Shown here in pieces: positions 17,977-26,936 of a stretch of 64,000 nt of DNA (position 1 is the first letter of the stretch; every line of letters starts with the position of its first letter). The stretch is taken from assembly GCF_002453355.1 (NCBI RefSeq), contig NZ_DKGQ01000051.1, positions 1-64,000 on the forward strand. The letters run 5' to 3'. The translations under genes were made by a program, and so were the position numbers. Under the pieces are notes generated by a model. That model was not told where the DNA came from. It did no database searches and was given only the letters and a program-made list of their open reading frames with translations. Source of the DNA: Psychrobacter sp. UBA6766. GTDB taxonomy: Bacteria > Pseudomonadota > Gammaproteobacteria > Pseudomonadales > Moraxellaceae.

Positions 17977-18969
17977 ATTATTAATATTACGAATGATAAG
18001 ACAGTAAAAGTAGAGATATATGAAAGCGCTGATGGAAAGGCGCAGGTAGACGTACGTTTTGGACAAGAAACGGTCTGGCTGACGCAAGCACAAATGACCG
18101 AGCTGTTTGGTCGTGACCAGTCAGTGATTTCGCGTCATATCGCCAACGCTATAAACGACGAAGAAATAGCTGAAAAAAGCAATATGCAAAAAATGCATAT
18201 TGCAAATTCTGACCGCCCCGTGACATTTTATGACTTAGATGTGGTCATCTCAGTAGGGTATCGCATCAAATCCCCTCAAGGTGTGCAGTTTAGACGCTGG
18301 GCAACTCAGCGCTTACGCGAATACCTAGTTCAAGGCTATACGCTTAATCAAGAGCGCTTTGATAAAAACTCAAGCGAGCTACAACAAGCGTTAAATTTAA
18401 TTCGAAAAACTGCGCAAAGTCCTGAGCTTAAAACCGATGAAGGACGCGGCTTGGTTGAGATTATCAGTCGCTATACACAGACATTCTTATGGTTACAGCG
18501 CTATGATGAAGGCTTGCTTGACGATCCGGAAGGGCAAGAGGGTGGGTTCTTGCCCAGTCCGACTGAGGCAATGACAGCACTGACGGATTTAAAAGCGCAG
18601 CTGATAAATAGAGGCGAGGCGACCGAGCTATTTGCTAAGCCTCGTGGTGATGGTTTGGACAGTGTACTGGGTAATTTAGAGCAGACGGTATTTGGCGCGC
18701 CTGCATACCCGACCATCGAGAGCAAAGCGGCGCACTTGCTATATTTTATGGTCAAAAACCACCCCTTTACCGATGGCAATAAACGGAGTGGGGCTTTTTT
18801 GTTTGTGGATTTTTTGCACCGTAATAATCGATTGCTCAATAATAAAGGTGATATGGTCATCAATAACACCGGGCTTGCTGCTTTAACCTTATTAGTCGCT
18901 GAATCTGATCCCAACCAAAAAGAAACCTTAATCAAACTGATCATGAATATGCTGTCGTTAGAATCTTGA
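17977..18969 (+). CDS. RhuM-Fic fusion protein, apparent ATT start codon
   Basis: From 17977 the frame encodes 330 residues. An N-terminal RhuM-type DNA-binding domain (ETVWLTQAQMTELFGRD, SVISRHI, YDLDVVISVGYRI, QFRRWATQRLREYL) is followed by a Fic domain with the complete motif HPFTDGNKRSG near residue 262. Active Fic proteins transfer AMP or related groups to target proteins, and RhuM-Fic proteins are associated with toxin-like and mobile loci. The first in-frame ATG (18094) would cut through the conserved TVWLTQAQM block. A perfect AAGGAG (17963-17968) lies eight bases before an ATT, with no ATG, GTG or TTG in frame between. The start is therefore either AUU or a mutated ATG. No separate antitoxin gene is visible. 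Confidence 0.8.
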   Translation: MINITNDKTVKVEIYESADGKAQVDVRFGQETVWLTQAQMTELFGRDQSVISRHIANAINDEEIAEKSNMQKMHIANSDRPVTFYDLDVVISVGYRIKSPQGVQFRRWATQRLREYLVQGYTLNQERFDKNSSELQQALNLIRKTAQSPELKTDEGRGLVEIISRYTQTFLWLQRYDEGLLDDPEGQEGGFLPSPTEAMTALTDLKAQLINRGEATELFAKPRGDGLDSVLGNLEQTVFGAPAYPTIESKAAHLLYFMVKNHPFTDGNKRSGAFLFVDFLHRNNRLLNNKGDMVINNTGLAALTLLVAESDPNQKETLIKLIMNMLSLES

Positions 18970-19065
18970 TAAATAGGTTTATTGCCAGTATCGCTTGACC
19001 TCTCAAAAAACATAACGCCAATAATAAAAAGTACATTCAACGCCAAAAATTAAAGGAAATTTAAT

Positions 19066-19809
19066 ATGTTTAGTCTGATAAAAAACTGGCGCGAGCAGCG
19101 TATACTGGACAACAGCGAATTTACTCATGCTGACTGGCTGCAAGCGACTAAGCGTATTGTGATACTTGATAGGCTAAACGAAGACGAGCTTAACCGTCTG
19201 TTTGAGCTGGCGACGTTGTTTTTGGCAGATAAATCAATTACTGGCGCACAGGGTTTTGAGATTACCGATGCGGTTAGGCAGTCTATCGCTTTACAAGCTT
19301 GCCTGCCTATTTTAAACCTTGGCCTTGAATGGTACGCTGGCTGGTCGGCCATTATTATTTATCCGGGTTCCTACAAGAGCGAAACCACTACTGTCGATGA
19401 GATAGGGGTTGTACATGAGGGCAGTCAGCACCGTAGCGGAGAAGCATGGCAGCGTGGTCCTGTCATTTTGTCATGGAAGGATGCCAAACACTCAGGTGAG
19501 CGCGATGGTCATAACGTCGTCATTCATGAGTTTGTGCATAAGCTTGATATGCTAAATGGGCGCGCCAATGGCTTTCCGCCGCTGCAACCGGATATGGATC
19601 CTGGGCACTGGACTGAGATTATGACTCGAGACTTTGAGGATTTTCAAAACCATCATAAATCAGGTCTTGATCGTTATGGCGCCACCAATCCAGCGGAGTT
19701 TTTTGCGGTACTAAGCGAAGTGTTTTTTGAAACACCGCAAAAGCTCATTGATGCTTATCCTGATATTTACCAGATAATGGTCGAGTTCTTTCGGCAAACG
19801 CCGCTTTAA
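19066..19809 (+). CDS. mtfA: MtfA-type zinc peptidase (M90 family)
   Basis: The 247-residue protein matches the MtfA/YeeI family. The zinc motif HEFVH is at residues 154-158, and the downstream glutamate ligand lies in AEFFAVLSE (210-218). Typical context words are SAIIIYPGSY, GPVILSWKDA and FVHKLDMLNG. In E. coli MtfA binds the Mlc repressor and so derepresses ptsG, and it also has aminopeptidase activity. Whether Mlc exists here is not visible. The enzyme is cytoplasmic. An aaagga ribosome site precedes the ATG, and a clear terminator follows at 19868. Confidence 0.9.
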   Translation: MFSLIKNWREQRILDNSEFTHADWLQATKRIVILDRLNEDELNRLFELATLFLADKSITGAQGFEITDAVRQSIALQACLPILNLGLEWYAGWSAIIIYPGSYKSETTTVDEIGVVHEGSQHRSGEAWQRGPVILSWKDAKHSGERDGHNVVIHEFVHKLDMLNGRANGFPPLQPDMDPGHWTEIMTRDFEDFQNHHKSGLDRYGATNPAEFFAVLSEVFFETPQKLIDAYPDIYQIMVEFFRQTPL

Positions 19810-19867
19810 CTAAAAGCGTTAGTATTAAAAATTAATGCAAAAAATTGAATATAAAGTAATTAAATAG

Positions 19868-19902
19868 GGCAATGCATTACATAAAACGCATTGCCTTTTT
19901 TT
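19868..19902 (+). terminator. Intrinsic terminator after mtfA
   Basis: The stem ggcaatgc / gcattgcc (19868-19875 with 19888-19895) is followed by seven T. Its flanks could also serve the convergent lipoprotein gene. Confidence 0.85.
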
Positions 19903-19939
19903 GATATTATTGACTAATAACTCATATACTTATATCAAT

Positions 19940-20614
19940 TTAAACCGTCCACTGCTCATTGACAATAGCAACCAAATAGCGTTTGCCTTGGTACTCTTCA
20001 AACACCAAGCGCATAATGCGCCAGTCTAGGCCTTCATATTCTTCCGAGCCTTTGTAATAAAACTCAACAACTTCTGAATTCGGATAAATATCCTTTAAAT
20101 TATTGATCATATTACCGCTGTGTTTAAACTCATTAACACTGATACTGGCATTATTGTAGGTATCGCCATCGACCCAAGTTTCTAGGTACTCTGGGAGCGG
20201 AATCACTAGCGGTTTACCAGAGCCATCACGTTCACCCCAAGTAAATCGGATTTTGGATTGTTGTAGGTATTGAGCAAATTGCTCACGGCTAAAGACTTTA
20301 TCGGTTTCAGGGCGCACATAGGCATACATGGAGAAGCGCACGCCACGGGTTGGATGAATATCATTAATAATTCTAGTAAAGTCTTTGTTTGCTAGCGCAC
20401 GCTGAATACGTAAGGCTTGTTGTTTAAGAGTTTGCTGGCTGATATCAGAGACAATAGGCGCCGCTGAATTACCGTTTTGCTGCTTTGGAAGATTGACGCT
20501 GGACTCCGCAGAAGATGAGCAGCCAGTTGTGACGAGTATGGAAGTCAAGCATGCAGCAGTTGCTAACTTACAAATACCAGATTGAAAAACGTTAAAACGA
20601 GATGATGGCATCAT
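19940..20614 (-). CDS. Hypothetical lipoprotein
   Basis: I do not recognise this 224-residue protein. Residues 13-31 form a hydrophobic signal peptide ending VTTGC, a somewhat atypical lipobox, so lipidation of Cys32 is likely. A Ser/Asn/Gln-rich linker follows, then a globular part (about residues 60-224) with no metal or catalytic motif that I can name. It contains repeated aromatic and acidic residues (EYLETWVDGDTYNN, VVEFYYKGSEEYEG). An aaggat ribosome site precedes the ATG. It is a single gene, divergent from the small exported protein at 20847. Confidence 0.7.
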   Translation of the reverse strand: MMPSSRFNVFQSGICKLATAACLTSILVTTGCSSSAESSVNLPKQQNGNSAAPIVSDISQQTLKQQALRIQRALANKDFTRIINDIHPTRGVRFSMYAYVRPETDKVFSREQFAQYLQQSKIRFTWGERDGSGKPLVIPLPEYLETWVDGDTYNNASISVNEFKHSGNMINNLKDIYPNSEVVEFYYKGSEEYEGLDWRIMRLVFEEYQGKRYLVAIVNEQWTV

Positions 20615-20846
20615 AAAAACATCCTTATCGTAGTGTATTGAAATTTGAGCTAAAACCTAAATACATACTGACTTTAATAAATGCTGTTTCGTCAATGATA
20701 CTGATAACTTAGCAAAGTTGATAATAGTGCTGTGTAAAAGGTTTTTGCTCCATAAACTTAATCACCACAATTATCTCGTAAAGTGATAGTTTATATTCTT
20801 TTTAATGAATATAATATATAGTATATCGTAACAGATGGAGAGCGCC

Positions 20847-21332
20847 ATGCAGAAGACCAGTTTTTCTATAATGATGCTGTCCTTAGGTTTTTTTGTTATA
20901 CCTGCGACTGCCAATCTAACAGAGGCTTTACAGAAGGCTTTTGTATTAAGAGTGACTACCATCGCCAATATGTATCAGCAGGATGTCAATAACCAAGGTC
21001 AAGACTATCCAGTAGTTTTGCATCAATATGGCAGCAAAGAGCTGCAAGCAGCAATTCAGCTTGAGCAAGATTATTTTGCTAGAGAGCAAATATCATGTCA
21101 CATTGGTTATGATGTACTATGGAGTTCTCAAGATCCTGACTATGAACAAGATAAGGAGTTTTCAGTGACTGAGCACGGATTGGTGCAAGTCAGCTTAGCG
21201 CAAGGTAACGACGTGTATTATGAATTGTCGTGTGATAACACTGATGATAAAGCAGCTTGTAAAGTGGTAGATGTCATCCTAGATGAGGACGGCACATCTT
21301 TACGAGAGTATTTGCTAAAGAATTGTCATTAG
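20847..21332 (+). CDS. Hypothetical exported protein
   Basis: I recognise no family for this 161-residue protein. It begins with a signal peptide (MQKTSFSIMMLSLGFFVIPATA) likely cleaved before NLTEAL. The mature part has three spaced cysteines in its middle and C-terminal portions (ISCHIGY, ELSCDN, KAACKVVD) and a final NCH, which suggests disulfide bonding in the periplasm. An in-frame ATG exists at 20835, but it overlaps the GGAGA ribosome site that serves the ATG at 20847, so the latter is chosen. Confidence 0.65.
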   Translation: MQKTSFSIMMLSLGFFVIPATANLTEALQKAFVLRVTTIANMYQQDVNNQGQDYPVVLHQYGSKELQAAIQLEQDYFAREQISCHIGYDVLWSSQDPDYEQDKEFSVTEHGLVQVSLAQGNDVYYELSCDNTDDKAACKVVDVILDEDGTSLREYLLKNCH

Positions 21333-21757
21333 CTAAAAATTTTTTAATCAAAACTTTAATATCGGTGTTGGTGTTAATATTAAATGCGGATATAAACACG
21401 GTAGATATTTAAGTTTTACTAGAAACGAATGACAATAATTACAGATAAAGTTGGATAAAAATACATCGCACTTAACTCTTAAAGCCGTTGGTCTGTTTTC
21501 GCATAATGTATATTATGTTAAATAAGCAATATAGAAGCGTTGCTAACTATAGGTTCTTATTAAGGGATTTTTCATTAAGGAATAAGAATTTAAAAAGCCG
21601 TGATGTAACTCTATGCTATTCGTTGTGTCGCATCACGGTTTTAATTATAAAATCTCTATACTGGAAACTATCTGATCCTTCTCAACCTCTATTAACGTTA
21701 ACCCATCACACTCTCGTTATCAGTCGCTGTTCACGCTAATGGCTGTTCTAAATTTTG
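21333..21757. other. Non-coding stretch before the AidB-like gene end
   Basis: About 425 AT-rich bases hold no supported gene. An 83-codon frame at 21488-21739 has neither a ribosome site nor recognisable protein character. The only clear element is the hairpin at 21594-21642. Confidence 0.4.
21594..21642. terminator. Bidirectional hairpin terminator candidate
   Basis: The arms aaagccgtgatg and catcacggtttt pair across a 25-base loop, with A-rich and T-rich flanks on both sides. It could end both the exported-protein transcript and the convergent AidB-like gene. Confidence 0.6.
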
Positions 21758-23422
21758 CTACAAGTTTTGCAATGCTTCGGTTGCTCCGGCAGCACGCTTT
21801 ATCAGCAGATCAATTGGCGCATCGGGGTTTAGTGTGCCAAAAGCAAGCCCGTGCTCGCCTGTAAGCCGTGAACGACAAAATGTTTCTGCAATTTCCGTAT
21901 TGTCGCTTAACAATAAAATTGATGCCTGAAGCATTAATGCTAAGCGCTCAATCACGTAGCGACTGCGAAATTCTAAGGTTTCAGCGTCATCAAAGCGTCC
22001 TGCTAACAGTTTAAGCTCGCTATCGTAATAAGCATTCTTGCCAGCTGATTTTTGTAGCTCTGCAAATAGAGCGTCACGGGTTTTTGGTTCTTTCTTTAAA
22101 GCGCGCAGCACATCTAAACACTGCACATTACCACTACCCTCCCAGATAGAATTTAGCGGCGCTTGGCGATAGAGGCGCGGCATGATATTTTCTTCAACGT
22201 AGCCATTGCCGCCTAGGCATTCCTGCGCTTCATTAATAAGGACCGGCGCACGTTTGCATATCCAATACTTGCCAATTGCGGTAGCAATGCGCGCAAGGGC
22301 GGCTTCATGAGGGTCTTTTTCTATCATGCCTACCGCGCGTGCGATGCGCATAGTGAGTGCCAATGCTGCTTCCGACTCTAATGCTAAGTCAGCAAGTACA
22401 TTTCGCATAATCGGCTGGTCAATCAATAATTTACCAAAGGCATCGCGCTGGCTGGTGTGATGAATGGCTTGAATAATCGCTTGGCGCATTTGTGCTGAAG
22501 AGCCAATCATGCAGTCCAGCCGAGTCAATGCCACCATCTCGATAATGGTTGCAATACCGCGGCCCTCTATACCCACTAACTCACCAAACGCCCCTTGAAA
22601 CTCGACTTCTGATGAAGCGTTTGACCAGTCGCCAAGCTTGTCTTTGAGACGCTGAATACGAACGGCATTTTTTGTGCCATCGGGACGAAATCGTGGCACT
22701 AAAAAGCAACTTAGACCATTTTCAGATTGTGCCAATACTAAATGGGCATCACACATTGGTGCTGAAAAAAACCACTTATGACCAATAATCTCATAGGTGT
22801 CATCTGCTTGCCGCATTGCTCGCGTCGTGTTTCGGCGTAAATCTGAGCCACCTTGCTTTTCAGTCATTCCCATACCCATGGTACAGCCCAATTTGTCTTC
22901 CATGGGCAAGCTACGCGGATCATAATCTTGCGACAACAATTTAGGAAGCCATTTCTCTGCAAGCTTTGGCGAATGGCGTAAAGCTGGAATGGCTGCATAG
23001 CTCATAGACATTGGGCAACCAAACCCTGCCTCAGGCTGAGAGCCCAGATACATCACAGCGGCGCGCGCAACATGGGCACCTTCGCGGTCTTCATTACGCC
23101 ACGCAAAATTATTCATCCCATACTTCACGCCAGCTGTCATGAGCTCATGATAGGCTGGATGAAACTCTACTTCATCTAACCGACGACCATAACTATCAAA
23201 AGCGCGTAATTTAGGCGGGTTTTCATTGGCTAAAAATCCACTAGCAATCATATCACCGCCAGCACGAGCGCCAAACTCATTCAAATGCTCTTTTGCCCAC
23301 CCTGCCCCTTCACGCGCGATTGCTTCCATAAGAGCGGTATCCGTGAGCCAAGCATTATAGTTCGTGAGTGCAAAAGGTTGATTGCTTACTTCATGCGTAT
23401 TAAATTGATTTTTCAGTGCCAT
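21758..23422 (-). CDS. aidB: AidB-like acyl-CoA dehydrogenase
   Basis: The 554-residue flavoprotein aligns along its length with E. coli AidB (541 residues). Shared blocks are VSNQPFALTNYNAWLTDTAL near the start, EGAGW, MTEKQGGSDLRRNTTRA, HKWFFSAPMCDAHLVLAQ, LSCFLVPRF, GGNGYVEEN and the FAD-region LNSIWEGSGNVQCLDVLRAL. AidB belongs to the Ada alkylation response and binds FAD and DNA; its enzymatic substrate is unresolved. The frame continues upstream to 23644 over a PaaX-like gene, but the ATG at 23422 has a ggaag site and matches the family start. It is divergent from the PaaX-like regulator, 88 bases away. Confidence 0.9.
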   Translation of the reverse strand: MALKNQFNTHEVSNQPFALTNYNAWLTDTALMEAIAREGAGWAKEHLNEFGARAGGDMIASGFLANENPPKLRAFDSYGRRLDEVEFHPAYHELMTAGVKYGMNNFAWRNEDREGAHVARAAVMYLGSQPEAGFGCPMSMSYAAIPALRHSPKLAEKWLPKLLSQDYDPRSLPMEDKLGCTMGMGMTEKQGGSDLRRNTTRAMRQADDTYEIIGHKWFFSAPMCDAHLVLAQSENGLSCFLVPRFRPDGTKNAVRIQRLKDKLGDWSNASSEVEFQGAFGELVGIEGRGIATIIEMVALTRLDCMIGSSAQMRQAIIQAIHHTSQRDAFGKLLIDQPIMRNVLADLALESEAALALTMRIARAVGMIEKDPHEAALARIATAIGKYWICKRAPVLINEAQECLGGNGYVEENIMPRLYRQAPLNSIWEGSGNVQCLDVLRALKKEPKTRDALFAELQKSAGKNAYYDSELKLLAGRFDDAETLEFRSRYVIERLALMLQASILLLSDNTEIAETFCRSRLTGEHGLAFGTLNPDAPIDLLIKRAAGATEALQNL

Positions 23423-23463
23423 AACTGCTATCTTCCTTGATTTCGGCTTATATAATATTTGAT

Positions 23464-23489
23464 AACAGTCAGTATTACATCTTACTGTT
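23464..23489. promoter_or_regulatory. Inverted repeat between aidB and PaaX-like gene
   Basis: The half-sites aacagt and actgtt are separated by 14 bases and lie in the middle of the 88-base divergent promoter region. It is a candidate operator for the PaaX-like repressor, since PaaX regulators bind inverted repeats. Judged by symmetry only. Confidence 0.4.
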
Positions 23490-23510
23490 TGTTTCGTCAA
23501 GGAATGTAAT

Positions 23511-24317
23511 ATGAATAACCCCAGTCCGCGTCTACTCCTCTTACGCTTATTAACGGTAGCGGATAACCATATCCTTAATATTAGTGAAGCTATTTTGGCA
23601 GGCTCAGTATTTGGCATAACAGAAAACAGCATTCGCGTCACCATGGCACGGTTAACCCAAGCAGAGCTTGCTGAGGCAATCGCACCTGCAACTTACCGAT
23701 TAGGTCCTAAAGCGCAAAAGCTAGGCGATGATGTGGCTTTGTGGCATACATCCGATAGAAAAACCATAGAATCAGACGGCTCATGGATAGCAGTAGCAAC
23801 GAGTGGCTTACCACGTAGCGATCGCAAGATACTCCGTGCTCGTGACCGCGCTTTATCTTTATTAGGGTTTCGTGAAATGGATAGAGGGCTTTATATACGC
23901 CCCAATAACCTACAAGGCGGTATCGATGGCGTTCGTAAGCGTCTATTAAATTTAGGATTGGGAGAAGATGCCATCGTCTTTAAAGCTTGCGATTTTGATG
24001 ATCAGAGACAAAAAAAGGCTTTATGGCTCTGGTCAGATATGCAATTGGCCGAACATTATGAAGAAATGTCTTATCAACTGAATCATTGGTTGGAGCATAA
24101 GGAAGGTTTGAGGACGGATGTGGCGCTACGCGAGGTATTTATGCTAGGAGATGCAGGCATTCGCAGTGTAATATTTGACCCATTATTACCTGCACCTTTA
24201 GTAGATGAAGCTGCACGGCAACAGTATTTCAATACAGTTCGACGCTTTAATGATGAAGGTCGTCGTCTTTGGTTAGCGTTTTTTGACACAAATCTTGTAA
24301 GGATCGATGAAACTTAA
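23511..24317 (+). CDS. PaaX-family transcriptional repressor
   Basis: The 268-residue protein fits the PaaX family. An N-terminal winged helix (residues ~5-70, with FGITENSIRVTMARLTQAEL) is followed by a central ferredoxin-like domain (SDRKILRARDRALSLLGF, YIRPNN) and a C-terminal helical domain (VFMLGDAGIRSVIFDPLLPAPL). Classical PaaX senses phenylacetyl-CoA and represses paa genes, but no paa genes are in this window. Its only neighbour is the divergent AidB-like dehydrogenase, so it probably senses an acyl-CoA handled by that enzyme. An aagga ribosome site precedes the ATG. The stop overlaps the convergent gene at 24314 by four bases. Confidence 0.87.
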   Translation: MNNPSPRLLLLRLLTVADNHILNISEAILAGSVFGITENSIRVTMARLTQAELAEAIAPATYRLGPKAQKLGDDVALWHTSDRKTIESDGSWIAVATSGLPRSDRKILRARDRALSLLGFREMDRGLYIRPNNLQGGIDGVRKRLLNLGLGEDAIVFKACDFDDQRQKKALWLWSDMQLAEHYEEMSYQLNHWLEHKEGLRTDVALREVFMLGDAGIRSVIFDPLLPAPLVDEAARQQYFNTVRRFNDEGRRLWLAFFDTNLVRIDET

Positions 24318-25330
24318 TCATTGGTCTCACGATATAACGTACTTTGGGATTCTTGCCTAAAATCTTCGTAAGTAATGGCGGGTTCAATACCTGTTGCGCC
24401 AGTCGTTTCCGCTGTAGGTTTTCTACTTGTACCTTTTACATTATCAGTTTTGTTTTTGTCGGCAGGCGGTTTGTTGTTAGCATTCCTATTGCCGCTGTTT
24501 GGAACGTTGGTTTGAGAATCTACAGTCGGTTGATTACTAGTATCAAGATTATCTTTTGCTGTATCTGCCTTATCACTGTCACTGTCTTTATGTCCGTTAG
24601 GCGTGCTAGCATCGGTAGACAACGCTGGCTCAGATGTAGTAGACAAAACACCCGTAAAGATAAGCGTGACTACCACGGCAGCAATCAATAATGAGCCAAC
24701 AATTATCCCAATAATGAGCGCTTTTTTGCTACTTGCCAGCGTACTCTCTTTTGATAGCGTAGTATCTGTTGATGGAACTGGTTCAACTGAACTTTGTGCG
24801 GCTAAATCATCAATATCACCATCAATATCAGAACTTCTAGAGTTATAATTAGCAGTGTTATTTATAGATGCTGCCTCTTTTACGATAGTGTCATTAGACG
24901 CGTCCGCATAACGCTCTTCTGAATGAATACTTGATAAGTTCTCTCTATTGACTGCTGCATTACTTACATCTAGACGCTCATCTTCATCAGCAAAATCTAA
25001 ATTAACAGCCGAGCTTTTACTACTAGCTCCTTTACTATTATTTCCCTGTAGACTTGCCTCTTGTTGCAAATCCTCTTGCTGAATGGTAAATAGTTCGAGC
25101 TCTGCTGTACTCAACGGCTCGTATGAGAACAGTTTGTCTGCGTTCTTTAGCGGTTTTAATACTGCTGCTTCAAAATCGGCATCATTATCAGTGCTGTCTA
25201 CATTTTCGACACGCGTAATAAAGCGCTCATAAATATTATCTTTACGCGAGCGTCTTCGCGGCTTAGCATTAGCAATTCTCGCTAAGTTTGCCTCTAGATC
25301 TGCACTTTTCTTACTTTTTTTGTCGCTCAT
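24314..25330 (-). CDS. Hypothetical single-pass membrane protein
   Basis: I do not recognise this 338-residue protein. Residues 1-45 are strongly basic (KPRRRSRKDNIYERF), 46-200 are acidic and Ser/Asn-rich, 204-229 form one transmembrane helix, and the C-terminal 105 residues are Asp/Asn/Thr/Lys-rich and probably disordered. With a basic N-terminus inside, the tail would face the periplasm. The layout resembles membrane-tethered adaptors but gives no specific function. It overlaps the PaaX-like stop by four bases and is divergent from the LysR gene. Confidence 0.65.
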   Translation of the reverse strand: MSDKKSKKSADLEANLARIANAKPRRRSRKDNIYERFITRVENVDSTDNDADFEAAVLKPLKNADKLFSYEPLSTAELELFTIQQEDLQQEASLQGNNSKGASSKSSAVNLDFADEDERLDVSNAAVNRENLSSIHSEERYADASNDTIVKEAASINNTANYNSRSSDIDGDIDDLAAQSSVEPVPSTDTTLSKESTLASSKKALIIGIIVGSLLIAAVVVTLIFTGVLSTTSEPALSTDASTPNGHKDSDSDKADTAKDNLDTSNQPTVDSQTNVPNSGNRNANNKPPADKNKTDNVKGTSRKPTAETTGATGIEPAITYEDFRQESQSTLYRETND

Positions 25331-25586
25331 GAAGTGATACCAGAACAGTTAATGCCACCAAAATTAGATGATTGCTAGAATTAGGGTAAAAATGGCGTAT
25401 TTGCACGCTGTATTTGTGTGGCTACTTTACCTCAATTGTTTGCTAAATTGTAACACTATCGTTGCCACACAATATAGTAGGTCGTCTCTTCCTCTTCAAG
25501 TATAATTTTACGCGGTAAAGGCTATTTGTATAAAACAGCTAAAATATCTGATTAAATAAGGGTCATAAACAGATGGGCATCACAAC

Positions 25587-26597
25587 ATGGATTTAAAACA
25601 GCTCAATGCTTTCATTGCTATCGCTGATGTCAAAAGCTTTAGCGCAGCTGCTAGCAAGACTGGATTATCACAACCGACCCTTAGTCGTTTGCTAAAGCAG
25701 CTCGAGACCGATATGGACGTGGAATTAATTGACCGTTATCATAGACCGCTACACCTGACCGAAGCAGGCGCGTTCTTTTACGATAAAATCAGTACGATAT
25801 TGACAGAGATTGATACGGTTACTAGTATGACTCAACGCTTATCGGCGCCAAGTAGCGGATTAAACATTGGCTTTGTACCATCGGTGCTGTATGGGTTATT
25901 ACCTGAGGTTATCGCTAAGCTAAAGCAGTCCAGTCCCGATATTGAAGTCAATCTCAAGGACATCAGTTCCTATCAACAAATTGATGCTTTAAAAAGCGGT
26001 GAGATTGACATTGGTTTTGGGCGCTTTGCTCATCAAGATCCATGGATTCAGCAAATACTATTGCGTCATGAGCGCTACATGGTGGCCCTACCTAAAGGGC
26101 ATCTGCTCGCCGATATTGACGAACAGCGTCTGATTGACTTGGCAAACAATCGCTTAATTTTGTACCATCAAACGCATCTGCCCATAGCGACGACTGCGGC
26201 TGCTACTAATGCTACTACTCATAAAGTCGACCGAAAAAAAGCCTCATCTAACAAGCAGCCTTCTCTTGAACCTGTGACCGAGCCTTTACTGCATCTGTTT
26301 GCGCAATATGGTATCTCGCCATTTATGACCACCACGGTGAGTGATTTACAAGTGGCACTCGGCTTGGTTGCCGCTGGTGAAGGCATTACCTTGGTGCCTG
26401 CCAGCCTAAAGACGGTGCGTACCGAGCAGATAGTTTATCGTCGGCTACTGCATGAAAATGCCACATCCCCTATCTACTTGCATACCCTCAAAGACTTCGT
26501 GCATCCAAAAATCCCAGATTTATTGAGCGCAATTTATCAGGTATATGAGCGCCGCGGTATTACTTATCGGCAGCAGAGTTTTACCTCACAGCGTTAA
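25587..26597 (+). CDS. LysR-family transcriptional regulator
   Basis: The 336-residue protein opens with the LysR winged helix (MDLKQLNAFIAIADVKSFSAAA, QPTLSRLLKQLE; residues 1-60). A CatM/BenM-type effector-binding domain follows (NIGFVPSVLYGLLPEVIAKL, DIGFGRF, VAAGEGITLVPASL). A Ser/Thr/Lys-rich insertion near residues 207-232 is not usual. No divergent target lies upstream; the nearest genes are the NRAMP-like transporter and the prp cluster downstream on the same strand. It is therefore a candidate regulator of propionate use in place of the usual PrpR/GntR, but this is only positional. Confidence 0.87.
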   Translation: MDLKQLNAFIAIADVKSFSAAASKTGLSQPTLSRLLKQLETDMDVELIDRYHRPLHLTEAGAFFYDKISTILTEIDTVTSMTQRLSAPSSGLNIGFVPSVLYGLLPEVIAKLKQSSPDIEVNLKDISSYQQIDALKSGEIDIGFGRFAHQDPWIQQILLRHERYMVALPKGHLLADIDEQRLIDLANNRLILYHQTHLPIATTAAATNATTHKVDRKKASSNKQPSLEPVTEPLLHLFAQYGISPFMTTTVSDLQVALGLVAAGEGITLVPASLKTVRTEQIVYRRLLHENATSPIYLHTLKDFVHPKIPDLLSAIYQVYERRGITYRQQSFTSQR

Positions 26598-26936
26598 TCA
26601 GCGCGAAATTGGCAGATATCGGTGGCGTATTGTGTTATAAAGAAACGGCAAAAAACTCAGCACTAACTCTTGATATTCATGGCTTATTATGCTAACTATC
26701 GAGAATGACCGTGCAAACAAAAAGTAATAATAATGAGAATAATCATTATCCTGAATAGCAGCAGTATGCTAAAGTCGATACAAGATGAATCGTTTTATAT
26801 TTTTATACTTTTATATTCAGCACTGATGCACTGATATTAAGCACTGTATAAATAATATAAAACCTTTCTCTCATGATCATTGGCAAACTGACACAGGAAA
26901 GTGAGGATTTGCCGTTCTAACCATTTCGAGGTATTC
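26598..26936 (+). other. Intergenic region upstream of the NRAMP-like gene
   Basis: About 340 bases contain no gene. The notable element is the Fur-box match at 26732-26750. The rest is AT-rich and must hold the promoter of the transporter. I see no manganese riboswitch. Confidence 0.5.
26732..26750. promoter_or_regulatory. Putative Fur box upstream of the NRAMP-like gene
   Basis: This 19-base site matches the Fur consensus at 15 positions, including an unbroken AATAATCATTATC-type right half with only the first A differing from GATAATCATTATC. It lies about 190 bases before the transporter start. It is a stronger match than the site before bfd. Confidence 0.65.

Noticed and set aside
18501..19046. 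181-codon frame antisense to the Fic domain
   Set aside because: The opposite strand encodes a complete Fic motif; the antisense frame has no family character. It was considered as an antitoxin but lacks any support.
21488..21739. 83-codon frame upstream of the aidB end
   Set aside because: AT-rich, no ribosome site, overlaps a terminator hairpin.
23423..23644. N-terminal extension of the AidB-like protein
   Set aside because: It would run over the divergent PaaX-like gene; the ATG at 23422 has a ribosome site and matches the AidB family start.
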